Below the pieces are notes generated by a model. The model had not been told where the DNA came from. It did no database searches and was given only the letters and a program-made list of their open reading frames with translations. The translations under genes and the position numbers were made by a program. 64,000 bases of DNA from Pseudomonas sp. MYb118 (GTDB lineage: Bacteria; Pseudomonadota; Gammaproteobacteria; Pseudomonadales; Pseudomonadaceae). The DNA is taken from contig NZ_JBFRXN010000004.1 in NCBI RefSeq assembly GCF_040947875.1, positions 1 through 64,000 of the forward strand, read 5' to 3'. The stretch's first letter is position 1. Every line of letters begins with the position of its first letter. This document shows, piece after piece, positions 46,057-54,513 of this stretch.

Positions 46057-47220
46057 TCAAAGCCCGGCCGCATCAATGTCGATGAGCAGCAACCGTTCGC
46101 CGTTGTTGAAAAACTGCCCGGCGGTCAGGCAGTACTGATTGCTGGTGGCATCGCGGTAGGTGCTGGAAAGCGTCAGTCGCCGTTCATCCCAGCCTTCTGC
46201 CAGCAAATGATAGAAGTACGGACGCCATGACCAGTTGTGTCCCAGGTAGCGATCATCGGCTTCCCAGCGCTGGTTGCGCCATTCCAGGTTCGGCGTCAAT
46301 TGCGTGCCGTGGCGGTCGCATTGGTAAAAGCGCAACAGCCAGGGAAAGGCATCCAGCTGCGGCAAGGCGCTGAGTGGCGCACGCGTCTGCGCCCAGGCTT
46401 GCAGGATGGCCATCAGCTCGCAGAGTTGCTGGCGCATGAGCATCAGCCGGCCACGTTCGGCGATTTTTTGCTGGACGTAGCGTTGGCGCAGCTCGGCAAA
46501 GCGTTCGACGAACGCATCCGTGGCGAAAAAATCGGTTTGTGCCCGGGCGAACAGGTAGCCCTGTACATAACGCGAGCCGCATTCCAGGGCGAAATTCAAT
46601 TGTGCTTCGGTTTCCACGCCTTCGGCGATGATCCAGCAACCGGTCTTTTCCGCCATCTGTGCGAGCGCCTTGACCACGTCGCTGCTGGGACCGCCGAGTG
46701 CGGCGGCCTGGAACAGGCGCATGTCGAGTTTGAGAATGTCCGGTTGCAGGGCCAATACGCGATCGAGTTGCGAATAACCGGCGCCGAAATCATCAATGGC
46801 AATGCGCGCACCGGCCTGGCGATAGCGCGCCACCACCTCGGCCAGACGCTGGATGTCGCCGCTCAGTTCGGTGATCTCGAAGACGATGCGCCGAGGGTCG
46901 ACGCCATGCCGGCTCAACTGCTTGAGGCTCGGCAGCGCCTGGTCCGCGCGCAAGCGGTTGATCCAGCGCGGTGAGATGTTCAGGCTCAGGAACCAGTCCT
47001 GAGGTGCTTCGTGCAGGCGGCCGAGGGCGTTGTCACGGATCTGGCGATCGAGCCGGCGCAGGGCGATGGCGGGTGTTCGCGGATCGGCAAACAAGGGCCC
47101 CACGGACGCCAGTCGGCCATCGGCCTGACGCAGCCGGCCCAATGCCTCGACCCCGGCGATACGGCCAGTGGCGGTATCAATGAATGGTTGAAAGCAGGCC
47201 AGCGGTTGCCCGTCGATCAC
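46057..47220 (-). CDS. EAL-domain protein with C-terminal Cache-like domain
   Basis: 387 residues. EAL domain (1-250) with GVEALGRLR, LNISPRWINR, FEITELSGDI, IDDFGAGYSQ, KLDMRLF, AEGVETEAQL and QGYLFA, so catalytic residues look complete. The C-terminal 110 residues (QCDRHGTQLTPNLEW; YLGHNWSWRPYFYHLLAEGW; YRDATSNQYCLTAGQFF) resemble a small PDC/Cache sensory fold but with no membrane helix, so it would sense a cytoplasmic signal. A predicted c-di-GMP phosphodiesterase. Confidence 0.9.
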   Translation of the reverse strand: MIDGQPLACFQPFIDTATGRIAGVEALGRLRQADGRLASVGPLFADPRTPAIALRRLDRQIRDNALGRLHEAPQDWFLSLNISPRWINRLRADQALPSLKQLSRHGVDPRRIVFEITELSGDIQRLAEVVARYRQAGARIAIDDFGAGYSQLDRVLALQPDILKLDMRLFQAAALGGPSSDVVKALAQMAEKTGCWIIAEGVETEAQLNFALECGSRYVQGYLFARAQTDFFATDAFVERFAELRQRYVQQKIAERGRLMLMRQQLCELMAILQAWAQTRAPLSALPQLDAFPWLLRFYQCDRHGTQLTPNLEWRNQRWEADDRYLGHNWSWRPYFYHLLAEGWDERRLTLSSTYRDATSNQYCLTAGQFFNNGERLLLIDIDAAGL

Positions 47221-47341
47221 GGGGCCTCCTTAGTGGATCTTGTTTTTGGATAACCGGGATGCCGTGCGGGCACACAGGTTTGAACCTCTGGCTAAAGAGG
47301 TTCATCCCGGTGACGTTGCAAGAATGCAGCCAGATAGTGGC

Positions 47342-47680
47342 TCAGTGCTTGGGCGTGGAGCCCATGACCAGTTTGATCAACGGGCCCAGGGTGGTGGCCA
47401 GGCGTACCAGTCGAGTCAGGCTGCCCGTGCCGCCGCTTTTGGCACCTTTGCCGGTCAGGAAGCCCAGCAGGGTAACGGCCGCCATGCCCCAGAGCGGTGC
47501 GTGCTTGATGCCCAACCCGCCTTGCAGGTTTTGCGTCATGCCGCGCACCCGGTGCAGGGGTTGCAGCAGTTGTCTGGATTCCTGGCGGATTTCCTGGCGG
47601 TGCATTTCCATGCGCAGGCGGATCAGGGCCTTGCGCATTTCGGTGCGCGAACTGTTGCGAGGCAATTCAGGCAGGCTCAT
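47342..47680 (-). CDS. YqjK-like small protein of the DUF883 operon
   Basis: 112 residues. The N-terminal half is highly basic and helical (RTEMRKALIRLRMEMHRQEI), and the C-terminal half carries two short hydrophobic segments (APLWGMAAVTLLGFLTG; LATTLGPLIKLVMGS). It has no named domain. Its start overlaps the stop of the holin-like gene (ATGA), and it is the third gene after DUF883 and holin-like genes, the same order as yqjD-yqjE-yqjK in E. coli. The function is unknown; membrane-associated stress roles are inferred from that order. Confidence 0.8.
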   Translation of the reverse strand: MSLPELPRNSSRTEMRKALIRLRMEMHRQEIRQESRQLLQPLHRVRGMTQNLQGGLGIKHAPLWGMAAVTLLGFLTGKGAKSGGTGSLTRLVRLATTLGPLIKLVMGSTPKH

Positions 47681-48066
47681 GGCAGCAGGCGCTCCCGGTC
47701 GTTGGCCAATTCTTCGAGGGTGCCATGGAAAGGCGAGGACTCATCGAAAATCGCCGCTCGCAGGCGTATCGCGCAAAAGATGCAGGCCAGCACGTAAAAC
47801 ACGCAAAGGGCGATGATGGCGGGCAAACGATAAGTGTCCCAGAAGATGATCATGACCAATGTCGAGAGCCCGACCAGCAGCAGCAAGGCGAACACCAGCG
47901 CCAGGCCGGCGAACAGCAGCAGGCTGACGGTGCGGGCTTTTTGCTCCTGCAGTTCGATGCCGAACAGTTCGACATGGCTGTGCAGCAATCCAAGGAAAGC
48001 GGCGCCCAGGCGCCGCGATGAGGAGCCTGGGCCCGTGGCGGTCGAGCCGGATTCGTCGATGGCCAT
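47677..48066 (-). CDS. YqjE-like phage-holin family membrane protein
   Basis: 129 residues from ATG 48066 (MAIDESGSTATGPGSS). A short cytoplasmic N terminus is followed by two membrane helices (VSLLLFAGLALVFALLLLVG; LPAIIALCVFYVLACIFCAI) and an acidic tail (GTLEELANDRERLLP). It belongs to the DUF1469/YqjE-like holin-related family, not to a prophage. It is flanked by the DUF883 and YqjK-like genes in one operon. Confidence 0.88.
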   Translation of the reverse strand: MAIDESGSTATGPGSSSRRLGAAFLGLLHSHVELFGIELQEQKARTVSLLLFAGLALVFALLLLVGLSTLVMIIFWDTYRLPAIIALCVFYVLACIFCAIRLRAAIFDESSPFHGTLEELANDRERLLP

Positions 48067-48068
48067 AA

Positions 48069-48383
48069 TCAGCGCCGGGTCGCCAGCAGACCGAGCAGGA
48101 AACCCACGCCGGCGGCAATGCCGACCGATTGCCATGGGTTGGCCTGCACGTAGTCTTCGGTGGCGGTCACGGCAGCCTGGCCACGCTCAAGCAGGGATTC
48201 TTCGGTCAGCTTCAAGGTTTCGCGGGCACGCAGCAGACTGTCGTGGATTTGTTCGCGCAATTCGTCAGCCTGATCACCTGCCAGGGTCTTGGTGTGCTCC
48301 AGCAAACGTTCGGTGTCGCTGACGAGCGTCTGAAAATCGTTCATCAGGATTTCTTGAGCAGTCTTTGCCTTGATGCTGGCCAT
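48069..48383 (-). CDS. DUF883 (YqjD/ElaB-like) membrane-anchored protein
   Basis: 104 residues. A long amphipathic helix (FQTLVSDTERLLEHTKTLAG to ERGQAAVTATEDYV) ends in the family signature ANPWQSVGIAAGVGFLLGLL, a C-terminal membrane anchor. E. coli YqjD and ElaB bind ribosomes at the membrane in stationary phase; the same role is possible. It heads the yqjDEK-like operon, divergent from amtB. Confidence 0.92.
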   Translation of the reverse strand: MASIKAKTAQEILMNDFQTLVSDTERLLEHTKTLAGDQADELREQIHDSLLRARETLKLTEESLLERGQAAVTATEDYVQANPWQSVGIAAGVGFLLGLLATRR

Positions 48384-48453
48384 TGGTGATCTCCGTAAGT
48401 GGCTTCTGTTGCGTTCGAGTATGAGCCTTGGGCGAAGGTTCAGTACAAATCAC

Positions 48454-48468
48454 TGGTACGTCTTTTGC
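48454..48468 (+). promoter_or_regulatory. Sigma-54 promoter before amtB
   Basis: TGGTACGTCTTTTGC fits the consensus TGGCAC-N5-TTGC with one mismatch, and the key GG (48455-48456) and GC (48467-48468) are separated by exactly 10 bases. Transcription would start near 48480. NtrC-dependent sigma-54 control is standard for ammonium transporters. Confidence 0.78.
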
Positions 48469-48572
48469 TATGTCATGGTGCGCCAGCCCGCGCGTTTGCG
48501 CTGTTGTCGGGCGTGATCCACGCCAAGCCTTATCTCAAATAATGAAAACCCGCGCAAAGGTTGCCACTTTGT

Positions 48573-48667
48573 GCGCCAAAGCGGTTCACCGCGATCGGAG
48601 TGTCGGTCGCCGGTGGTTTCAACTTGGTGCATGAAGGTTTCGCGCGAACCGCTTTGGTGCTTTTTTT
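48573..48667 (+). ncRNA. Structured leader element with terminator-like end before amtB
   Basis: A 15-bp closing stem (48573-48587 with 48646-48660, one G-U) encloses a second helix (about 48588-48594 with 48607-48614) and ends in seven T residues at 48661-48667, only 21 bases before the amtB ATG. It could be an attenuator, the 3' end of a small RNA read from the sigma-54 promoter, or a regulatory leader. No riboswitch class was recognised. Confidence 0.6.
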
Positions 48668-48688
48668 CATTCTTCAGGTCTGCCCTCC

Positions 48689-49897
48689 ATGGAAAATCTG
48701 CAAAGCGCTGTGGACAGTCTGGTCCATAGCTCCAACACGCTGTTCATTCTGATCGGTGCGGTCATGGTCCTGGCCATGCACGCCGGTTTCGCCTTTCTCG
48801 AAGTCGGTACGGTTCGACAGAAGAACCAGGTCAACGCCTTGTCGAAGATCCTCAGCGACTTCGCGGTCTCGACCCTGGCCTACTTCTTTATAGGCTACTG
48901 GATTTCCTATGGCACGACCTTCCTGCAACCGGCGGCCGTGCTCAATGCCGATCATGGTTACGGGCTGGTGAAGTTTTTCTTCCTGCTGACCTTTGCCGCG
49001 GCAATTCCGGCGATCATTTCCGGCGGTATCGCCGAGCGTGCCCGGTTCGTACCGCAACTGTGCGCCACGGCGTTGATCGTGGCGTTTATCTATCCCTTCT
49101 TCGAGGGCATGGTCTGGAACGGTAACTATGGCCTGCAAGCCTGGTTGCAAGAGCGCTTCGGCGCCGGCTTCCATGATTTTGCCGGCTCAGTGGTCGTACA
49201 TGCCATGGGCGGCTGGCTGGCACTGGCGGCGGTGTTGCTGCTGGGGCCACGCAATGGGCGTTATCGTGACGGCAAGCTGGTGGCGTTCGCGCCGTCGAGC
49301 ATCCCGTTCCTGGCCCTGGGGTCGTGGATCCTGATCGTCGGCTGGTTCGGCTTCAACGTGATGAGCGCGCAGACCCTGCAGAACGTCAGTGGCCTGGTGG
49401 CGGTGAACTCGCTGATGGCCATGGTCGGCGGCACCATGGCCGCGCTGATCGTCGGGCGCAACGACCCGGGCTTCCTGCACAACGGCCCGTTGGCCGGGCT
49501 GGTGGCGATCTGCGCCGGTTCCGACCTGATGCACCCGGTGGGGGCGCTGGTGACCGGCGCCATCGCCGGCGCGCTGTTCGTCTGGTGCTTTACCGCTGCC
49601 CAGGGTAAATGGCGCATCGATGACGTGCTGGGTGTGTGGCCATTGCACGGCCTGTGCGGCGTCTGGGGCGGTATCGCCTGTGGCATTTTCGGCCAGGCTG
49701 CGTTGGGTGGCCTGGGCGGTGTCAGCCTGGTCAGCCAGTTGATCGGTACCGCGCTGGGCGTGGTCGTTGCACTGGCCGGCGGCTTTGCCGTGTACGGGGT
49801 GATCAAGGCGCTGCACGGCCTGCGCCTGAGCCAGGAAGAAGAGTATTACGGCGCCGACCTGTCGGTGCACAAGATCGGCGCAGTCAGTCAGGATTGA
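48689..49897 (+). CDS. amtB: Ammonium transporter AmtB
   Basis: 402 residues and eleven predicted membrane helices. Family motifs: FAFLEVGTVRQKNQVNALSK, SGGIAERARFVPQL, DFAGSVVVHAMGGW (first pore His) and WPLHGLCGVWGGIACG (second pore His). It conducts ammonia/ammonium across the inner membrane when nitrogen is scarce. No signal peptide beyond the first helix and no glnK next to it. The sigma-54 promoter at 48454 supports nitrogen control. Confidence 0.96.
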   Translation: MENLQSAVDSLVHSSNTLFILIGAVMVLAMHAGFAFLEVGTVRQKNQVNALSKILSDFAVSTLAYFFIGYWISYGTTFLQPAAVLNADHGYGLVKFFFLLTFAAAIPAIISGGIAERARFVPQLCATALIVAFIYPFFEGMVWNGNYGLQAWLQERFGAGFHDFAGSVVVHAMGGWLALAAVLLLGPRNGRYRDGKLVAFAPSSIPFLALGSWILIVGWFGFNVMSAQTLQNVSGLVAVNSLMAMVGGTMAALIVGRNDPGFLHNGPLAGLVAICAGSDLMHPVGALVTGAIAGALFVWCFTAAQGKWRIDDVLGVWPLHGLCGVWGGIACGIFGQAALGGLGGVSLVSQLIGTALGVVVALAGGFAVYGVIKALHGLRLSQEEEYYGADLSVHKIGAVSQD

Positions 49898-49898
49898 C

Positions 49899-51611
49899 TC
49901 ACTTCTCGACGTCTTCGGCGCCGGGATAGAAGTCGTGGAGCAGGCGATAACGATCTCGCCGCACCTGGTCGACCCGGTCTTGCACCTGCTGCCCGGGCAG
50001 GCCCAGCATGATCAACGCATGGGAGGCGAGCATCAGGCTGGACTCCAGCAGCTCGGGCACCACTTCGCTGGCGCCCGCCGCTTTCAGTTCGGTCAACTGG
50101 CTGTCGTCGCGCGTTCGCACCAGGATCGGCACGCTGGCGTTGAATCGGCGGGCCTCCTTGAGGATCAGCAGGGCGATGTCGGCCTGGTCGACGGCGATCA
50201 CCAGCAGCCGCGCGCGCTCCAGTCCAACGGCGACCAGCAGCTCGCCACGCCGCGAATCGCCATAATGCACGCAGGTTTCCCCCGTGCCGGCTTCCTGCAC
50301 GCGCACCGGATCGTTGTCCAGGGCAATGTAGGGTTGCTGCGCACGGCGCAGGAAACGGCCGATGGACTGGCCGACGCGACCGTAGCCGCAAATCACCACA
50401 TGGCGGTGCAGCCCGGCATTGAGCGCGCTGATTTCCTCGAGCTTGGCTTCCTCGTTGGGTTTGCGGTGCAGGCGCAGGGCGATGCGCGGCGCGGCCCGCA
50501 ACAACAGCGGCGTCAGCAGCATCGAGCAGAAGGTCGCGGCCAGCAACAACCCGCCGATCTCGGCAGGCATCAACTTGTTCTGCTGCATCAGGGCCATCAA
50601 CGCAAAGCAGAACTCGCCGCCCTGGGCCAGGGCCAGGCCGCTGCGCCAGGCGGTTTCCGCGTCGCTGCCACGCCATTTGACCAGCAGCGCAACCACACAA
50701 CCCTTGATCAGCAACAACCCCAGCGTCAGGCCGAGTATCAGCAGGCTGTGGCTGGCGAACAGTTGCAGGTCGATGAGCATGCCGATGCTGACGAAGAACA
50801 CCCCGAGCAGGATGTCGCGAAACGGGCGGATGTCGGCCTCGATCTGATGGCGATAATGGCTTTCCCCCAGCAGCATGCCGGCCAGAAAGGCGCCCAGGGC
50901 CGGGGAGAGACCGAGCAGATGGGTCAGCCACGCCGTCAGCAGCACGATCACCAGGGCCAGCAGCACGAACAGTTCTGCCGAGCGGGCGGCCGCGACTTCA
51001 TGGAACAGGCGCGGCAGCAGCCAGCGACTGGCCAGCAGCAGGCCGAAGAACAGCACCACGGTCTTGCCCAGCGTCACCGGCAAGGCCCAGTACCAGGCCT
51101 GATCGCTGCTGCCGGCGAAGACCGGCACCAGGGTCAGCAGCAACACCGCCACCACGTCCTGGAACAGCAGCACGGCGATGGCGTTCTGGCCGTGGCTGCT
51201 GAAGATCTCGCCGAGACTGCCCAGCTCCTTGCTGACAATGGCCGTGGACGACAGCGACAGCCCGGCGCCGAGCAGCAGGGCGGGGGTGGCCGGCAATCCG
51301 TACAGCATCAACAGCCCGCCCAGCACAATCGCGGTGCCCAGTACTTGCTGGCTGCCCAGGCGAAACACCACCTTGCGCAGCGCGATCATCTTCGACAGGG
51401 AAAACTCCAGCCCCAGAGTAAACAGCAGGAACACCACGCCCAGCTCGGCGAGGTCGGGCAGATCTTCGCTTTCATTGACCCAGTTGAATGCCGTGGGTCC
51501 GATCAACAGCCCGACACACAGGTAACCCAGCACCGGCGGCAGGCGCAGGCGCTGGAACAGGGCAATCACCACCAGGGACGAGGCGAGAATGATCAGTAGA
51601 TTGGCGAACAC
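49899..51611 (-). CDS. KefB/C-type cation:proton antiporter with TrkA-N domain
   Basis: 570 residues from the GTG at 51611, with GGAGA upstream; a longer frame to 51674 lacks a start signal. About 12 membrane helices of the CPA2 exchanger (LGYLCVGLLIGPTAFNW; GLSLSSTAIVSKEL; FLAGMLLGES; LAQGGEFCFALMAL) and a cytosolic Rossmann RCK/TrkA-N domain (HVVICGYGRVGQSIGRFLRR) are present. Such proteins exchange K+ or Na+ for protons and can be gated by nucleotides or glutathione adducts. The substrate ion is not visible. Confidence 0.92.
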   Translation of the reverse strand: MFANLLIILASSLVVIALFQRLRLPPVLGYLCVGLLIGPTAFNWVNESEDLPDLAELGVVFLLFTLGLEFSLSKMIALRKVVFRLGSQQVLGTAIVLGGLLMLYGLPATPALLLGAGLSLSSTAIVSKELGSLGEIFSSHGQNAIAVLLFQDVVAVLLLTLVPVFAGSSDQAWYWALPVTLGKTVVLFFGLLLASRWLLPRLFHEVAAARSAELFVLLALVIVLLTAWLTHLLGLSPALGAFLAGMLLGESHYRHQIEADIRPFRDILLGVFFVSIGMLIDLQLFASHSLLILGLTLGLLLIKGCVVALLVKWRGSDAETAWRSGLALAQGGEFCFALMALMQQNKLMPAEIGGLLLAATFCSMLLTPLLLRAAPRIALRLHRKPNEEAKLEEISALNAGLHRHVVICGYGRVGQSIGRFLRRAQQPYIALDNDPVRVQEAGTGETCVHYGDSRRGELLVAVGLERARLLVIAVDQADIALLILKEARRFNASVPILVRTRDDSQLTELKAAGASEVVPELLESSLMLASHALIMLGLPGQQVQDRVDQVRRDRYRLLHDFYPGAEDVEK

Positions 51612-51820
51612 TGGAATCTCCGGAAGCGATCGCTGGCCATTCCAGCGTAGCGGCAAAAAAGCCGCGAGGATCACGCAATTGATAGCAAAGCCGGGTGACG
51701 TGTGTCAGCCGTTGGCTCGATTCCTGTGCGTGCTTGCTCCTGCGCAGGTTCGGGGTGGTCGCTCGACTGCGTTTGATCCCGGGCCTAGAATGAACGCCTA
51801 TTTTTCCGGGTCCTGCACTC

Positions 51821-52057
51821 ATGCCTCCTGAATGTCAGCTGTTCGGCACCCTGGGGTGCCACCTATGTGAGCTTGCCGAAGAAGAACTGATGCCCCTGGT
51901 CGAGCACGGTTTGCTGGTGGAGCTGGTCGACATCGCGGAAAACGAAGACTGGGTCGAAGACTACGGTTTGCGTATTCCGGTGTTGCGCCGCCTGGATACG
52001 GGGGCCGAACTCGATTGGCCGTTCGACGCCGATCAGGTGGTGGCTTTCCTGCGCTGA
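51821..52057 (+). CDS. Glutaredoxin-like protein (DUF836)
   Basis: 78 residues. A CxxC motif (TLGCHLCELAEEEL) in a short thioredoxin-fold protein, followed by LRIPVLRRLDTGAELDWPFD with the cis-Pro in IPV, is the DUF836 pattern. Probably a cytoplasmic disulfide reductase of unknown partner. ATG 51821 was chosen because the following sequence fits the family's start. It is a single gene before the LexA-controlled gene. Confidence 0.88.
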   Translation: MPPECQLFGTLGCHLCELAEEELMPLVEHGLLVELVDIAENEDWVEDYGLRIPVLRRLDTGAELDWPFDADQVVAFLR

Positions 52058-52098
52058 ATCTTGCGCCAGCATTGGCGAAGGATGGATTATTCGGTTAC

Positions 52099-52114
52099 TG
52101 TATGTTCATACAGT
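52099..52114. promoter_or_regulatory. Perfect LexA (SOS) box
   Basis: CTGTATGTTCATACAG fits the Pseudomonas LexA consensus CTGTAT-N4-ATACAG exactly, 71 bases before the ATG of the following gene. It predicts DNA-damage induction of that gene. Confidence 0.85.
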
Positions 52115-52185
52115 TAGCTGGGTTGCCCGTCCTGTTGTTCTCCCTCGCGGTTCTGGACAGGTGACCCCGCAAGTCAGAGGGATGA

Positions 52186-52509
52186 ATGTTGGTCAATGTC
52201 GAACAATTGAAGAGCAGCGTGAACCTGATGTCGGTGGACGTCGTGCGTGAGGCTGTCAGCGAATTGCGCCTGGATGGCCTGGTCACCGAAGGCAAGACGC
52301 CCTTCAGCAAGGTGCATTTCAATACCTGTTTCGCCGAAATCGAAGCCTTGTTCCAGCGTGCCGGTTATCACCGCCAACTGGATGTCGTCGGTTATCAGGG
52401 GCTGTTGTATGCGCTGTATGATCCGACGCGCTGGGAAGCGGTCGATGTGCTGCGCTGGCTCAAGGAGTACACCGAGGCGGCGGCCACTACACAGTCGATC
52501 ACCGCCTGA
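52186..52509 (+). CDS. Small SOS-regulated hypothetical protein
   Basis: 107 residues; ATG 52186 with CAGAGGGA upstream. The sequence is helical (LMSVDVVREAVSELRLDGLV) with a Cys/Tyr-rich centre (FNTCFAEIEALFQRAGYHRQ). No domain is recognised. Downstream of a perfect LexA box, it matches the type of small SOS genes known in P. aeruginosa, possibly the PA0922 family; that link is from memory and unverified. Possible roles include division control or repair, but none is visible. Confidence 0.82.
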   Translation: MLVNVEQLKSSVNLMSVDVVREAVSELRLDGLVTEGKTPFSKVHFNTCFAEIEALFQRAGYHRQLDVVGYQGLLYALYDPTRWEAVDVLRWLKEYTEAAATTQSITA

Positions 52510-52581
52510 GGATTCTTCTCTAGGCCCGATCCGGGCAGTGCTGGATAATGCCGGCCTGCATTGAGGGTTAGAGCGTTTTGT

Positions 52582-53472
52582 ATGTCCACTTCAGCATTTA
52601 GCGCCGCGCACAGTCAGGCCAGCACACTGTACCTGCCCCCAGGGCCATGGCTGACCGTACTCGATTGTCTGTGTGATCACTTCAGCGCCATTGGCCGTGA
52701 ACAATGGCTGGACAGGATCGCGCGCGGTCGCGTCCTCGATGGGCAGGGGGTGCCCATCGCTCCTGACCTGGCGTACAGGGAAGGCCTGCGCATTCATTAC
52801 TTTCGTGAGGTCCCGGACGAGAAACCGATCCCGGTGACGGAGTCGATCCTGTATGCCGACGAGCATCTGGTGGTGGCGGACAAGCCGCACTTCCTGCCCG
52901 TGACCCCCGCGGGCGAGTACGTGGAGCAGACGCTGCTGCGCCGTCTGATCCGCCGTCTGGATAACCCGCATCTCGTTCCCTTGCATCGCATTGACCGGCA
53001 CACGGCCGGCCTGGTGTTGTTCTCTGCCAATCCGCAGAGCCGGTCCGCCTATCAGTCGTTGTTTCCGACCCGGCAGATCGAAAAACGCTACGAGGCGATC
53101 GCCCGGGCCTTGCCGCAGTTGACGTTTCCCCTGGTGCACAAAAGTCGCCTGGTCGATGGCGAACCCTTCTTCCGCATGCAGGAAGGTCCGGGCGTCTGCA
53201 ACAGCGAGACGGCGGTCGAAGTCAGGGAGAAGAACGGTGATCTCTGGCGTTACGGGCTCTACCCGGTGACCGGCAAGAAACATCAGTTGCGGGTGCACAT
53301 GACGGCGCTGGGCGCCAGCATCTGCAACGACCCGTTCTACCCGGACGTGCTCAAGGACGCAGAGGACGACTACGCCAACCCCTTGAAGCTGCTCGCCCAG
53401 GGGTTGCGGTTCATCGACCCGGTGACCGGGGAGCCGCGAGACTTTGCAAGCGCACTCACCCTGCAATGGTGA
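52582..53472 (+). CDS. RluA-family 23S rRNA/tRNA pseudouridine synthase
   Basis: 296 residues. The catalytic Asp is in LVPLHRIDRHTAGLVLFSAN, the family motif HRLDxxTSG with D in the centre; ILYADEHLVVADKPHFLPVT is the second conserved block, and PVTGKKHQLRVHMTALGA the third. The N-terminal 80 residues replace a typical S4 domain. It converts uridine to pseudouridine in rRNA or tRNA; the target is unknown. The ATG at 52582 was chosen; a TTG at 52561 is possible. Confidence 0.91.
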   Translation: MSTSAFSAAHSQASTLYLPPGPWLTVLDCLCDHFSAIGREQWLDRIARGRVLDGQGVPIAPDLAYREGLRIHYFREVPDEKPIPVTESILYADEHLVVADKPHFLPVTPAGEYVEQTLLRRLIRRLDNPHLVPLHRIDRHTAGLVLFSANPQSRSAYQSLFPTRQIEKRYEAIARALPQLTFPLVHKSRLVDGEPFFRMQEGPGVCNSETAVEVREKNGDLWRYGLYPVTGKKHQLRVHMTALGASICNDPFYPDVLKDAEDDYANPLKLLAQGLRFIDPVTGEPRDFASALTLQW

Positions 53473-53490
53473 GGTGATCTTTGAGGCATG

Positions 53491-53518
53491 AAAAAGCCCG
53501 CATGACGCGGGCTTTTTC
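53491..53518. terminator. Bidirectional terminator
   Basis: AAAAAGCCCGCATGACGCGG ending GCTTTTTC: stem AAAAAGCCCGC/GCGGGCTTTTT with a short loop, between the pseudouridine synthase and the convergent lipoprotein gene. Confidence 0.93.
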
Positions 53519-53530
53519 TATCCGATGCTC

Positions 53531-53752
53531 TTACAACTCTTTAACGGTACGAACCTGGTCCTTGTTGACGCGGTTTTGCTTGCCGTCCAGTTGTTCAAAC
53601 TCGTAGAAGCCGGATTCGTCGTCGTACTTGGGCGTGTCGACGGTCTGGATTTCGCGACCGTCGTTCAAGGTGATCACGTTTGGCGATGAGCAACCGGCCA
53701 GAGTCGCGAGGCCCAGTGCGAGCAGGCAGGTGGCGAGGATCCGTTGAGTCAT
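53531..53752 (-). CDS. YgdI/YgdR-like small lipoprotein
   Basis: 73 residues. A lipobox (LATLAGC|SS) is followed by an SH3-like fold PNVITLNDGREIQTVDTPKY typical of the DUF903 YgdI/YgdR family. It is anchored in the envelope; the function is unknown. The start is the ATG at 53750-53752. Confidence 0.9.
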   Translation of the reverse strand: MTQRILATCLLALGLATLAGCSSPNVITLNDGREIQTVDTPKYDDESGFYEFEQLDGKQNRVNKDQVRTVKEL

Positions 53753-53829
53753 GAGTGTATCTCCGATGGAAAATCTTCTGGGTACTGAGCGTGAGACGTA
53801 TACAACGAGCGCAAGTTCCTTGGCTAGCG

Positions 53830-54432
53830 TCAATCTGCCACGCCGTCATGCGCGCTGAGCAGATCCGGCGTGTTGAGATTGGCCAGGCGCGGGTCGTTGT
53901 CGGGGCATTGCAGGGCCGTGGCGCCGAGTGTGCGCATGATGCGGCCCGGGCTGCGCTCACCGTCCTGCCAGGCACTTTCGAACGTATCGCGCAGGGCCAC
54001 GGGAATGACACTGAGCAAGGGCTCCCAGTGTTCCCCATGGCGCAGCATCAAGGGTTTGTCTGGATGCTGGCTGGCGGTCTCGAGCATGTCGTGCAGCAGC
54101 GCGGCGTCGATACGCGGTACATCGCAGGGCAAGACCATCAGGTAGCGATGATGGGCGACCTGCAAACCCGCCCGGATACCGGCCAGAGGTCCGGGGAATG
54201 CTCCGTCGTCGTCATGCACCAGCCGGTCGGCGTAGGGCGCGTACTTTTCCAGGTTCCGATTGCAGGAGATGATCAGGTCATCGGTCAGCGGGCGGGTCTT
54301 GCGGTGAAGGTGTGCGATCAGTGGCTCGCCGTGCCATTCGATCAACCCCTTGTCCCGGCCGCCCATGCGTTGGCCGCGTCCACCCGCCAGCAGCAGGATG
54401 GAGCAGGGGGGCAACGGTGTGTTCGAGGTCAT
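53830..54432 (-). CDS. mobA: Molybdenum cofactor guanylyltransferase MobA
   Basis: 200 residues. [20 protein letters not shown] is the nucleotide-binding motif and [17 protein letters not shown] the substrate loop. It adds GMP to molybdopterin to form MGD for DMSO-reductase family enzymes such as nitrate reductase. It is divergent from moaB-moeA, forming a Mo-cofactor locus as in PA3028-PA3030. Confidence 0.95.
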   Translation of the reverse strand: MTSNTPLPPCSILLLAGGRGQRMGGRDKGLIEWHGEPLIAHLHRKTRPLTDDLIISCNRNLEKYAPYADRLVHDDDGAFPGPLAGIRAGLQVAHHRYLMVLPCDVPRIDAALLHDMLETASQHPDKPLMLRHGEHWEPLLSVIPVALRDTFESAWQDGERSPGRIMRTLGATALQCPDNDPRLANLNTPDLLSAHDGVAD

Positions 54433-54513
54433 GACGGGTCTCCATGGGAGCGGCGGAAAAAGGGAGCGCTGTGATATAACACCGGGCTGTTTCTCCTACA
54501 ACTGGATGCGCCA

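Noticed and set aside
47677..48066. Holin annotation as a sign of a prophage
   Set aside because: No phage structural, lysis or integrase genes are nearby and the gene belongs to a conserved chromosomal yqjDEK-like operon.
48573..48667. Known riboswitch (for example glnA or glutamine class) upstream of amtB
   Set aside because: I cannot match the sequence to a known riboswitch consensus; only the stems and the T-run are supported.
49935..51599. 554-codon plus-strand frame opposite the antiporter
   Set aside because: Gln/His-rich antisense sequence; the minus strand has the full CPA2 exchanger with RCK domain.
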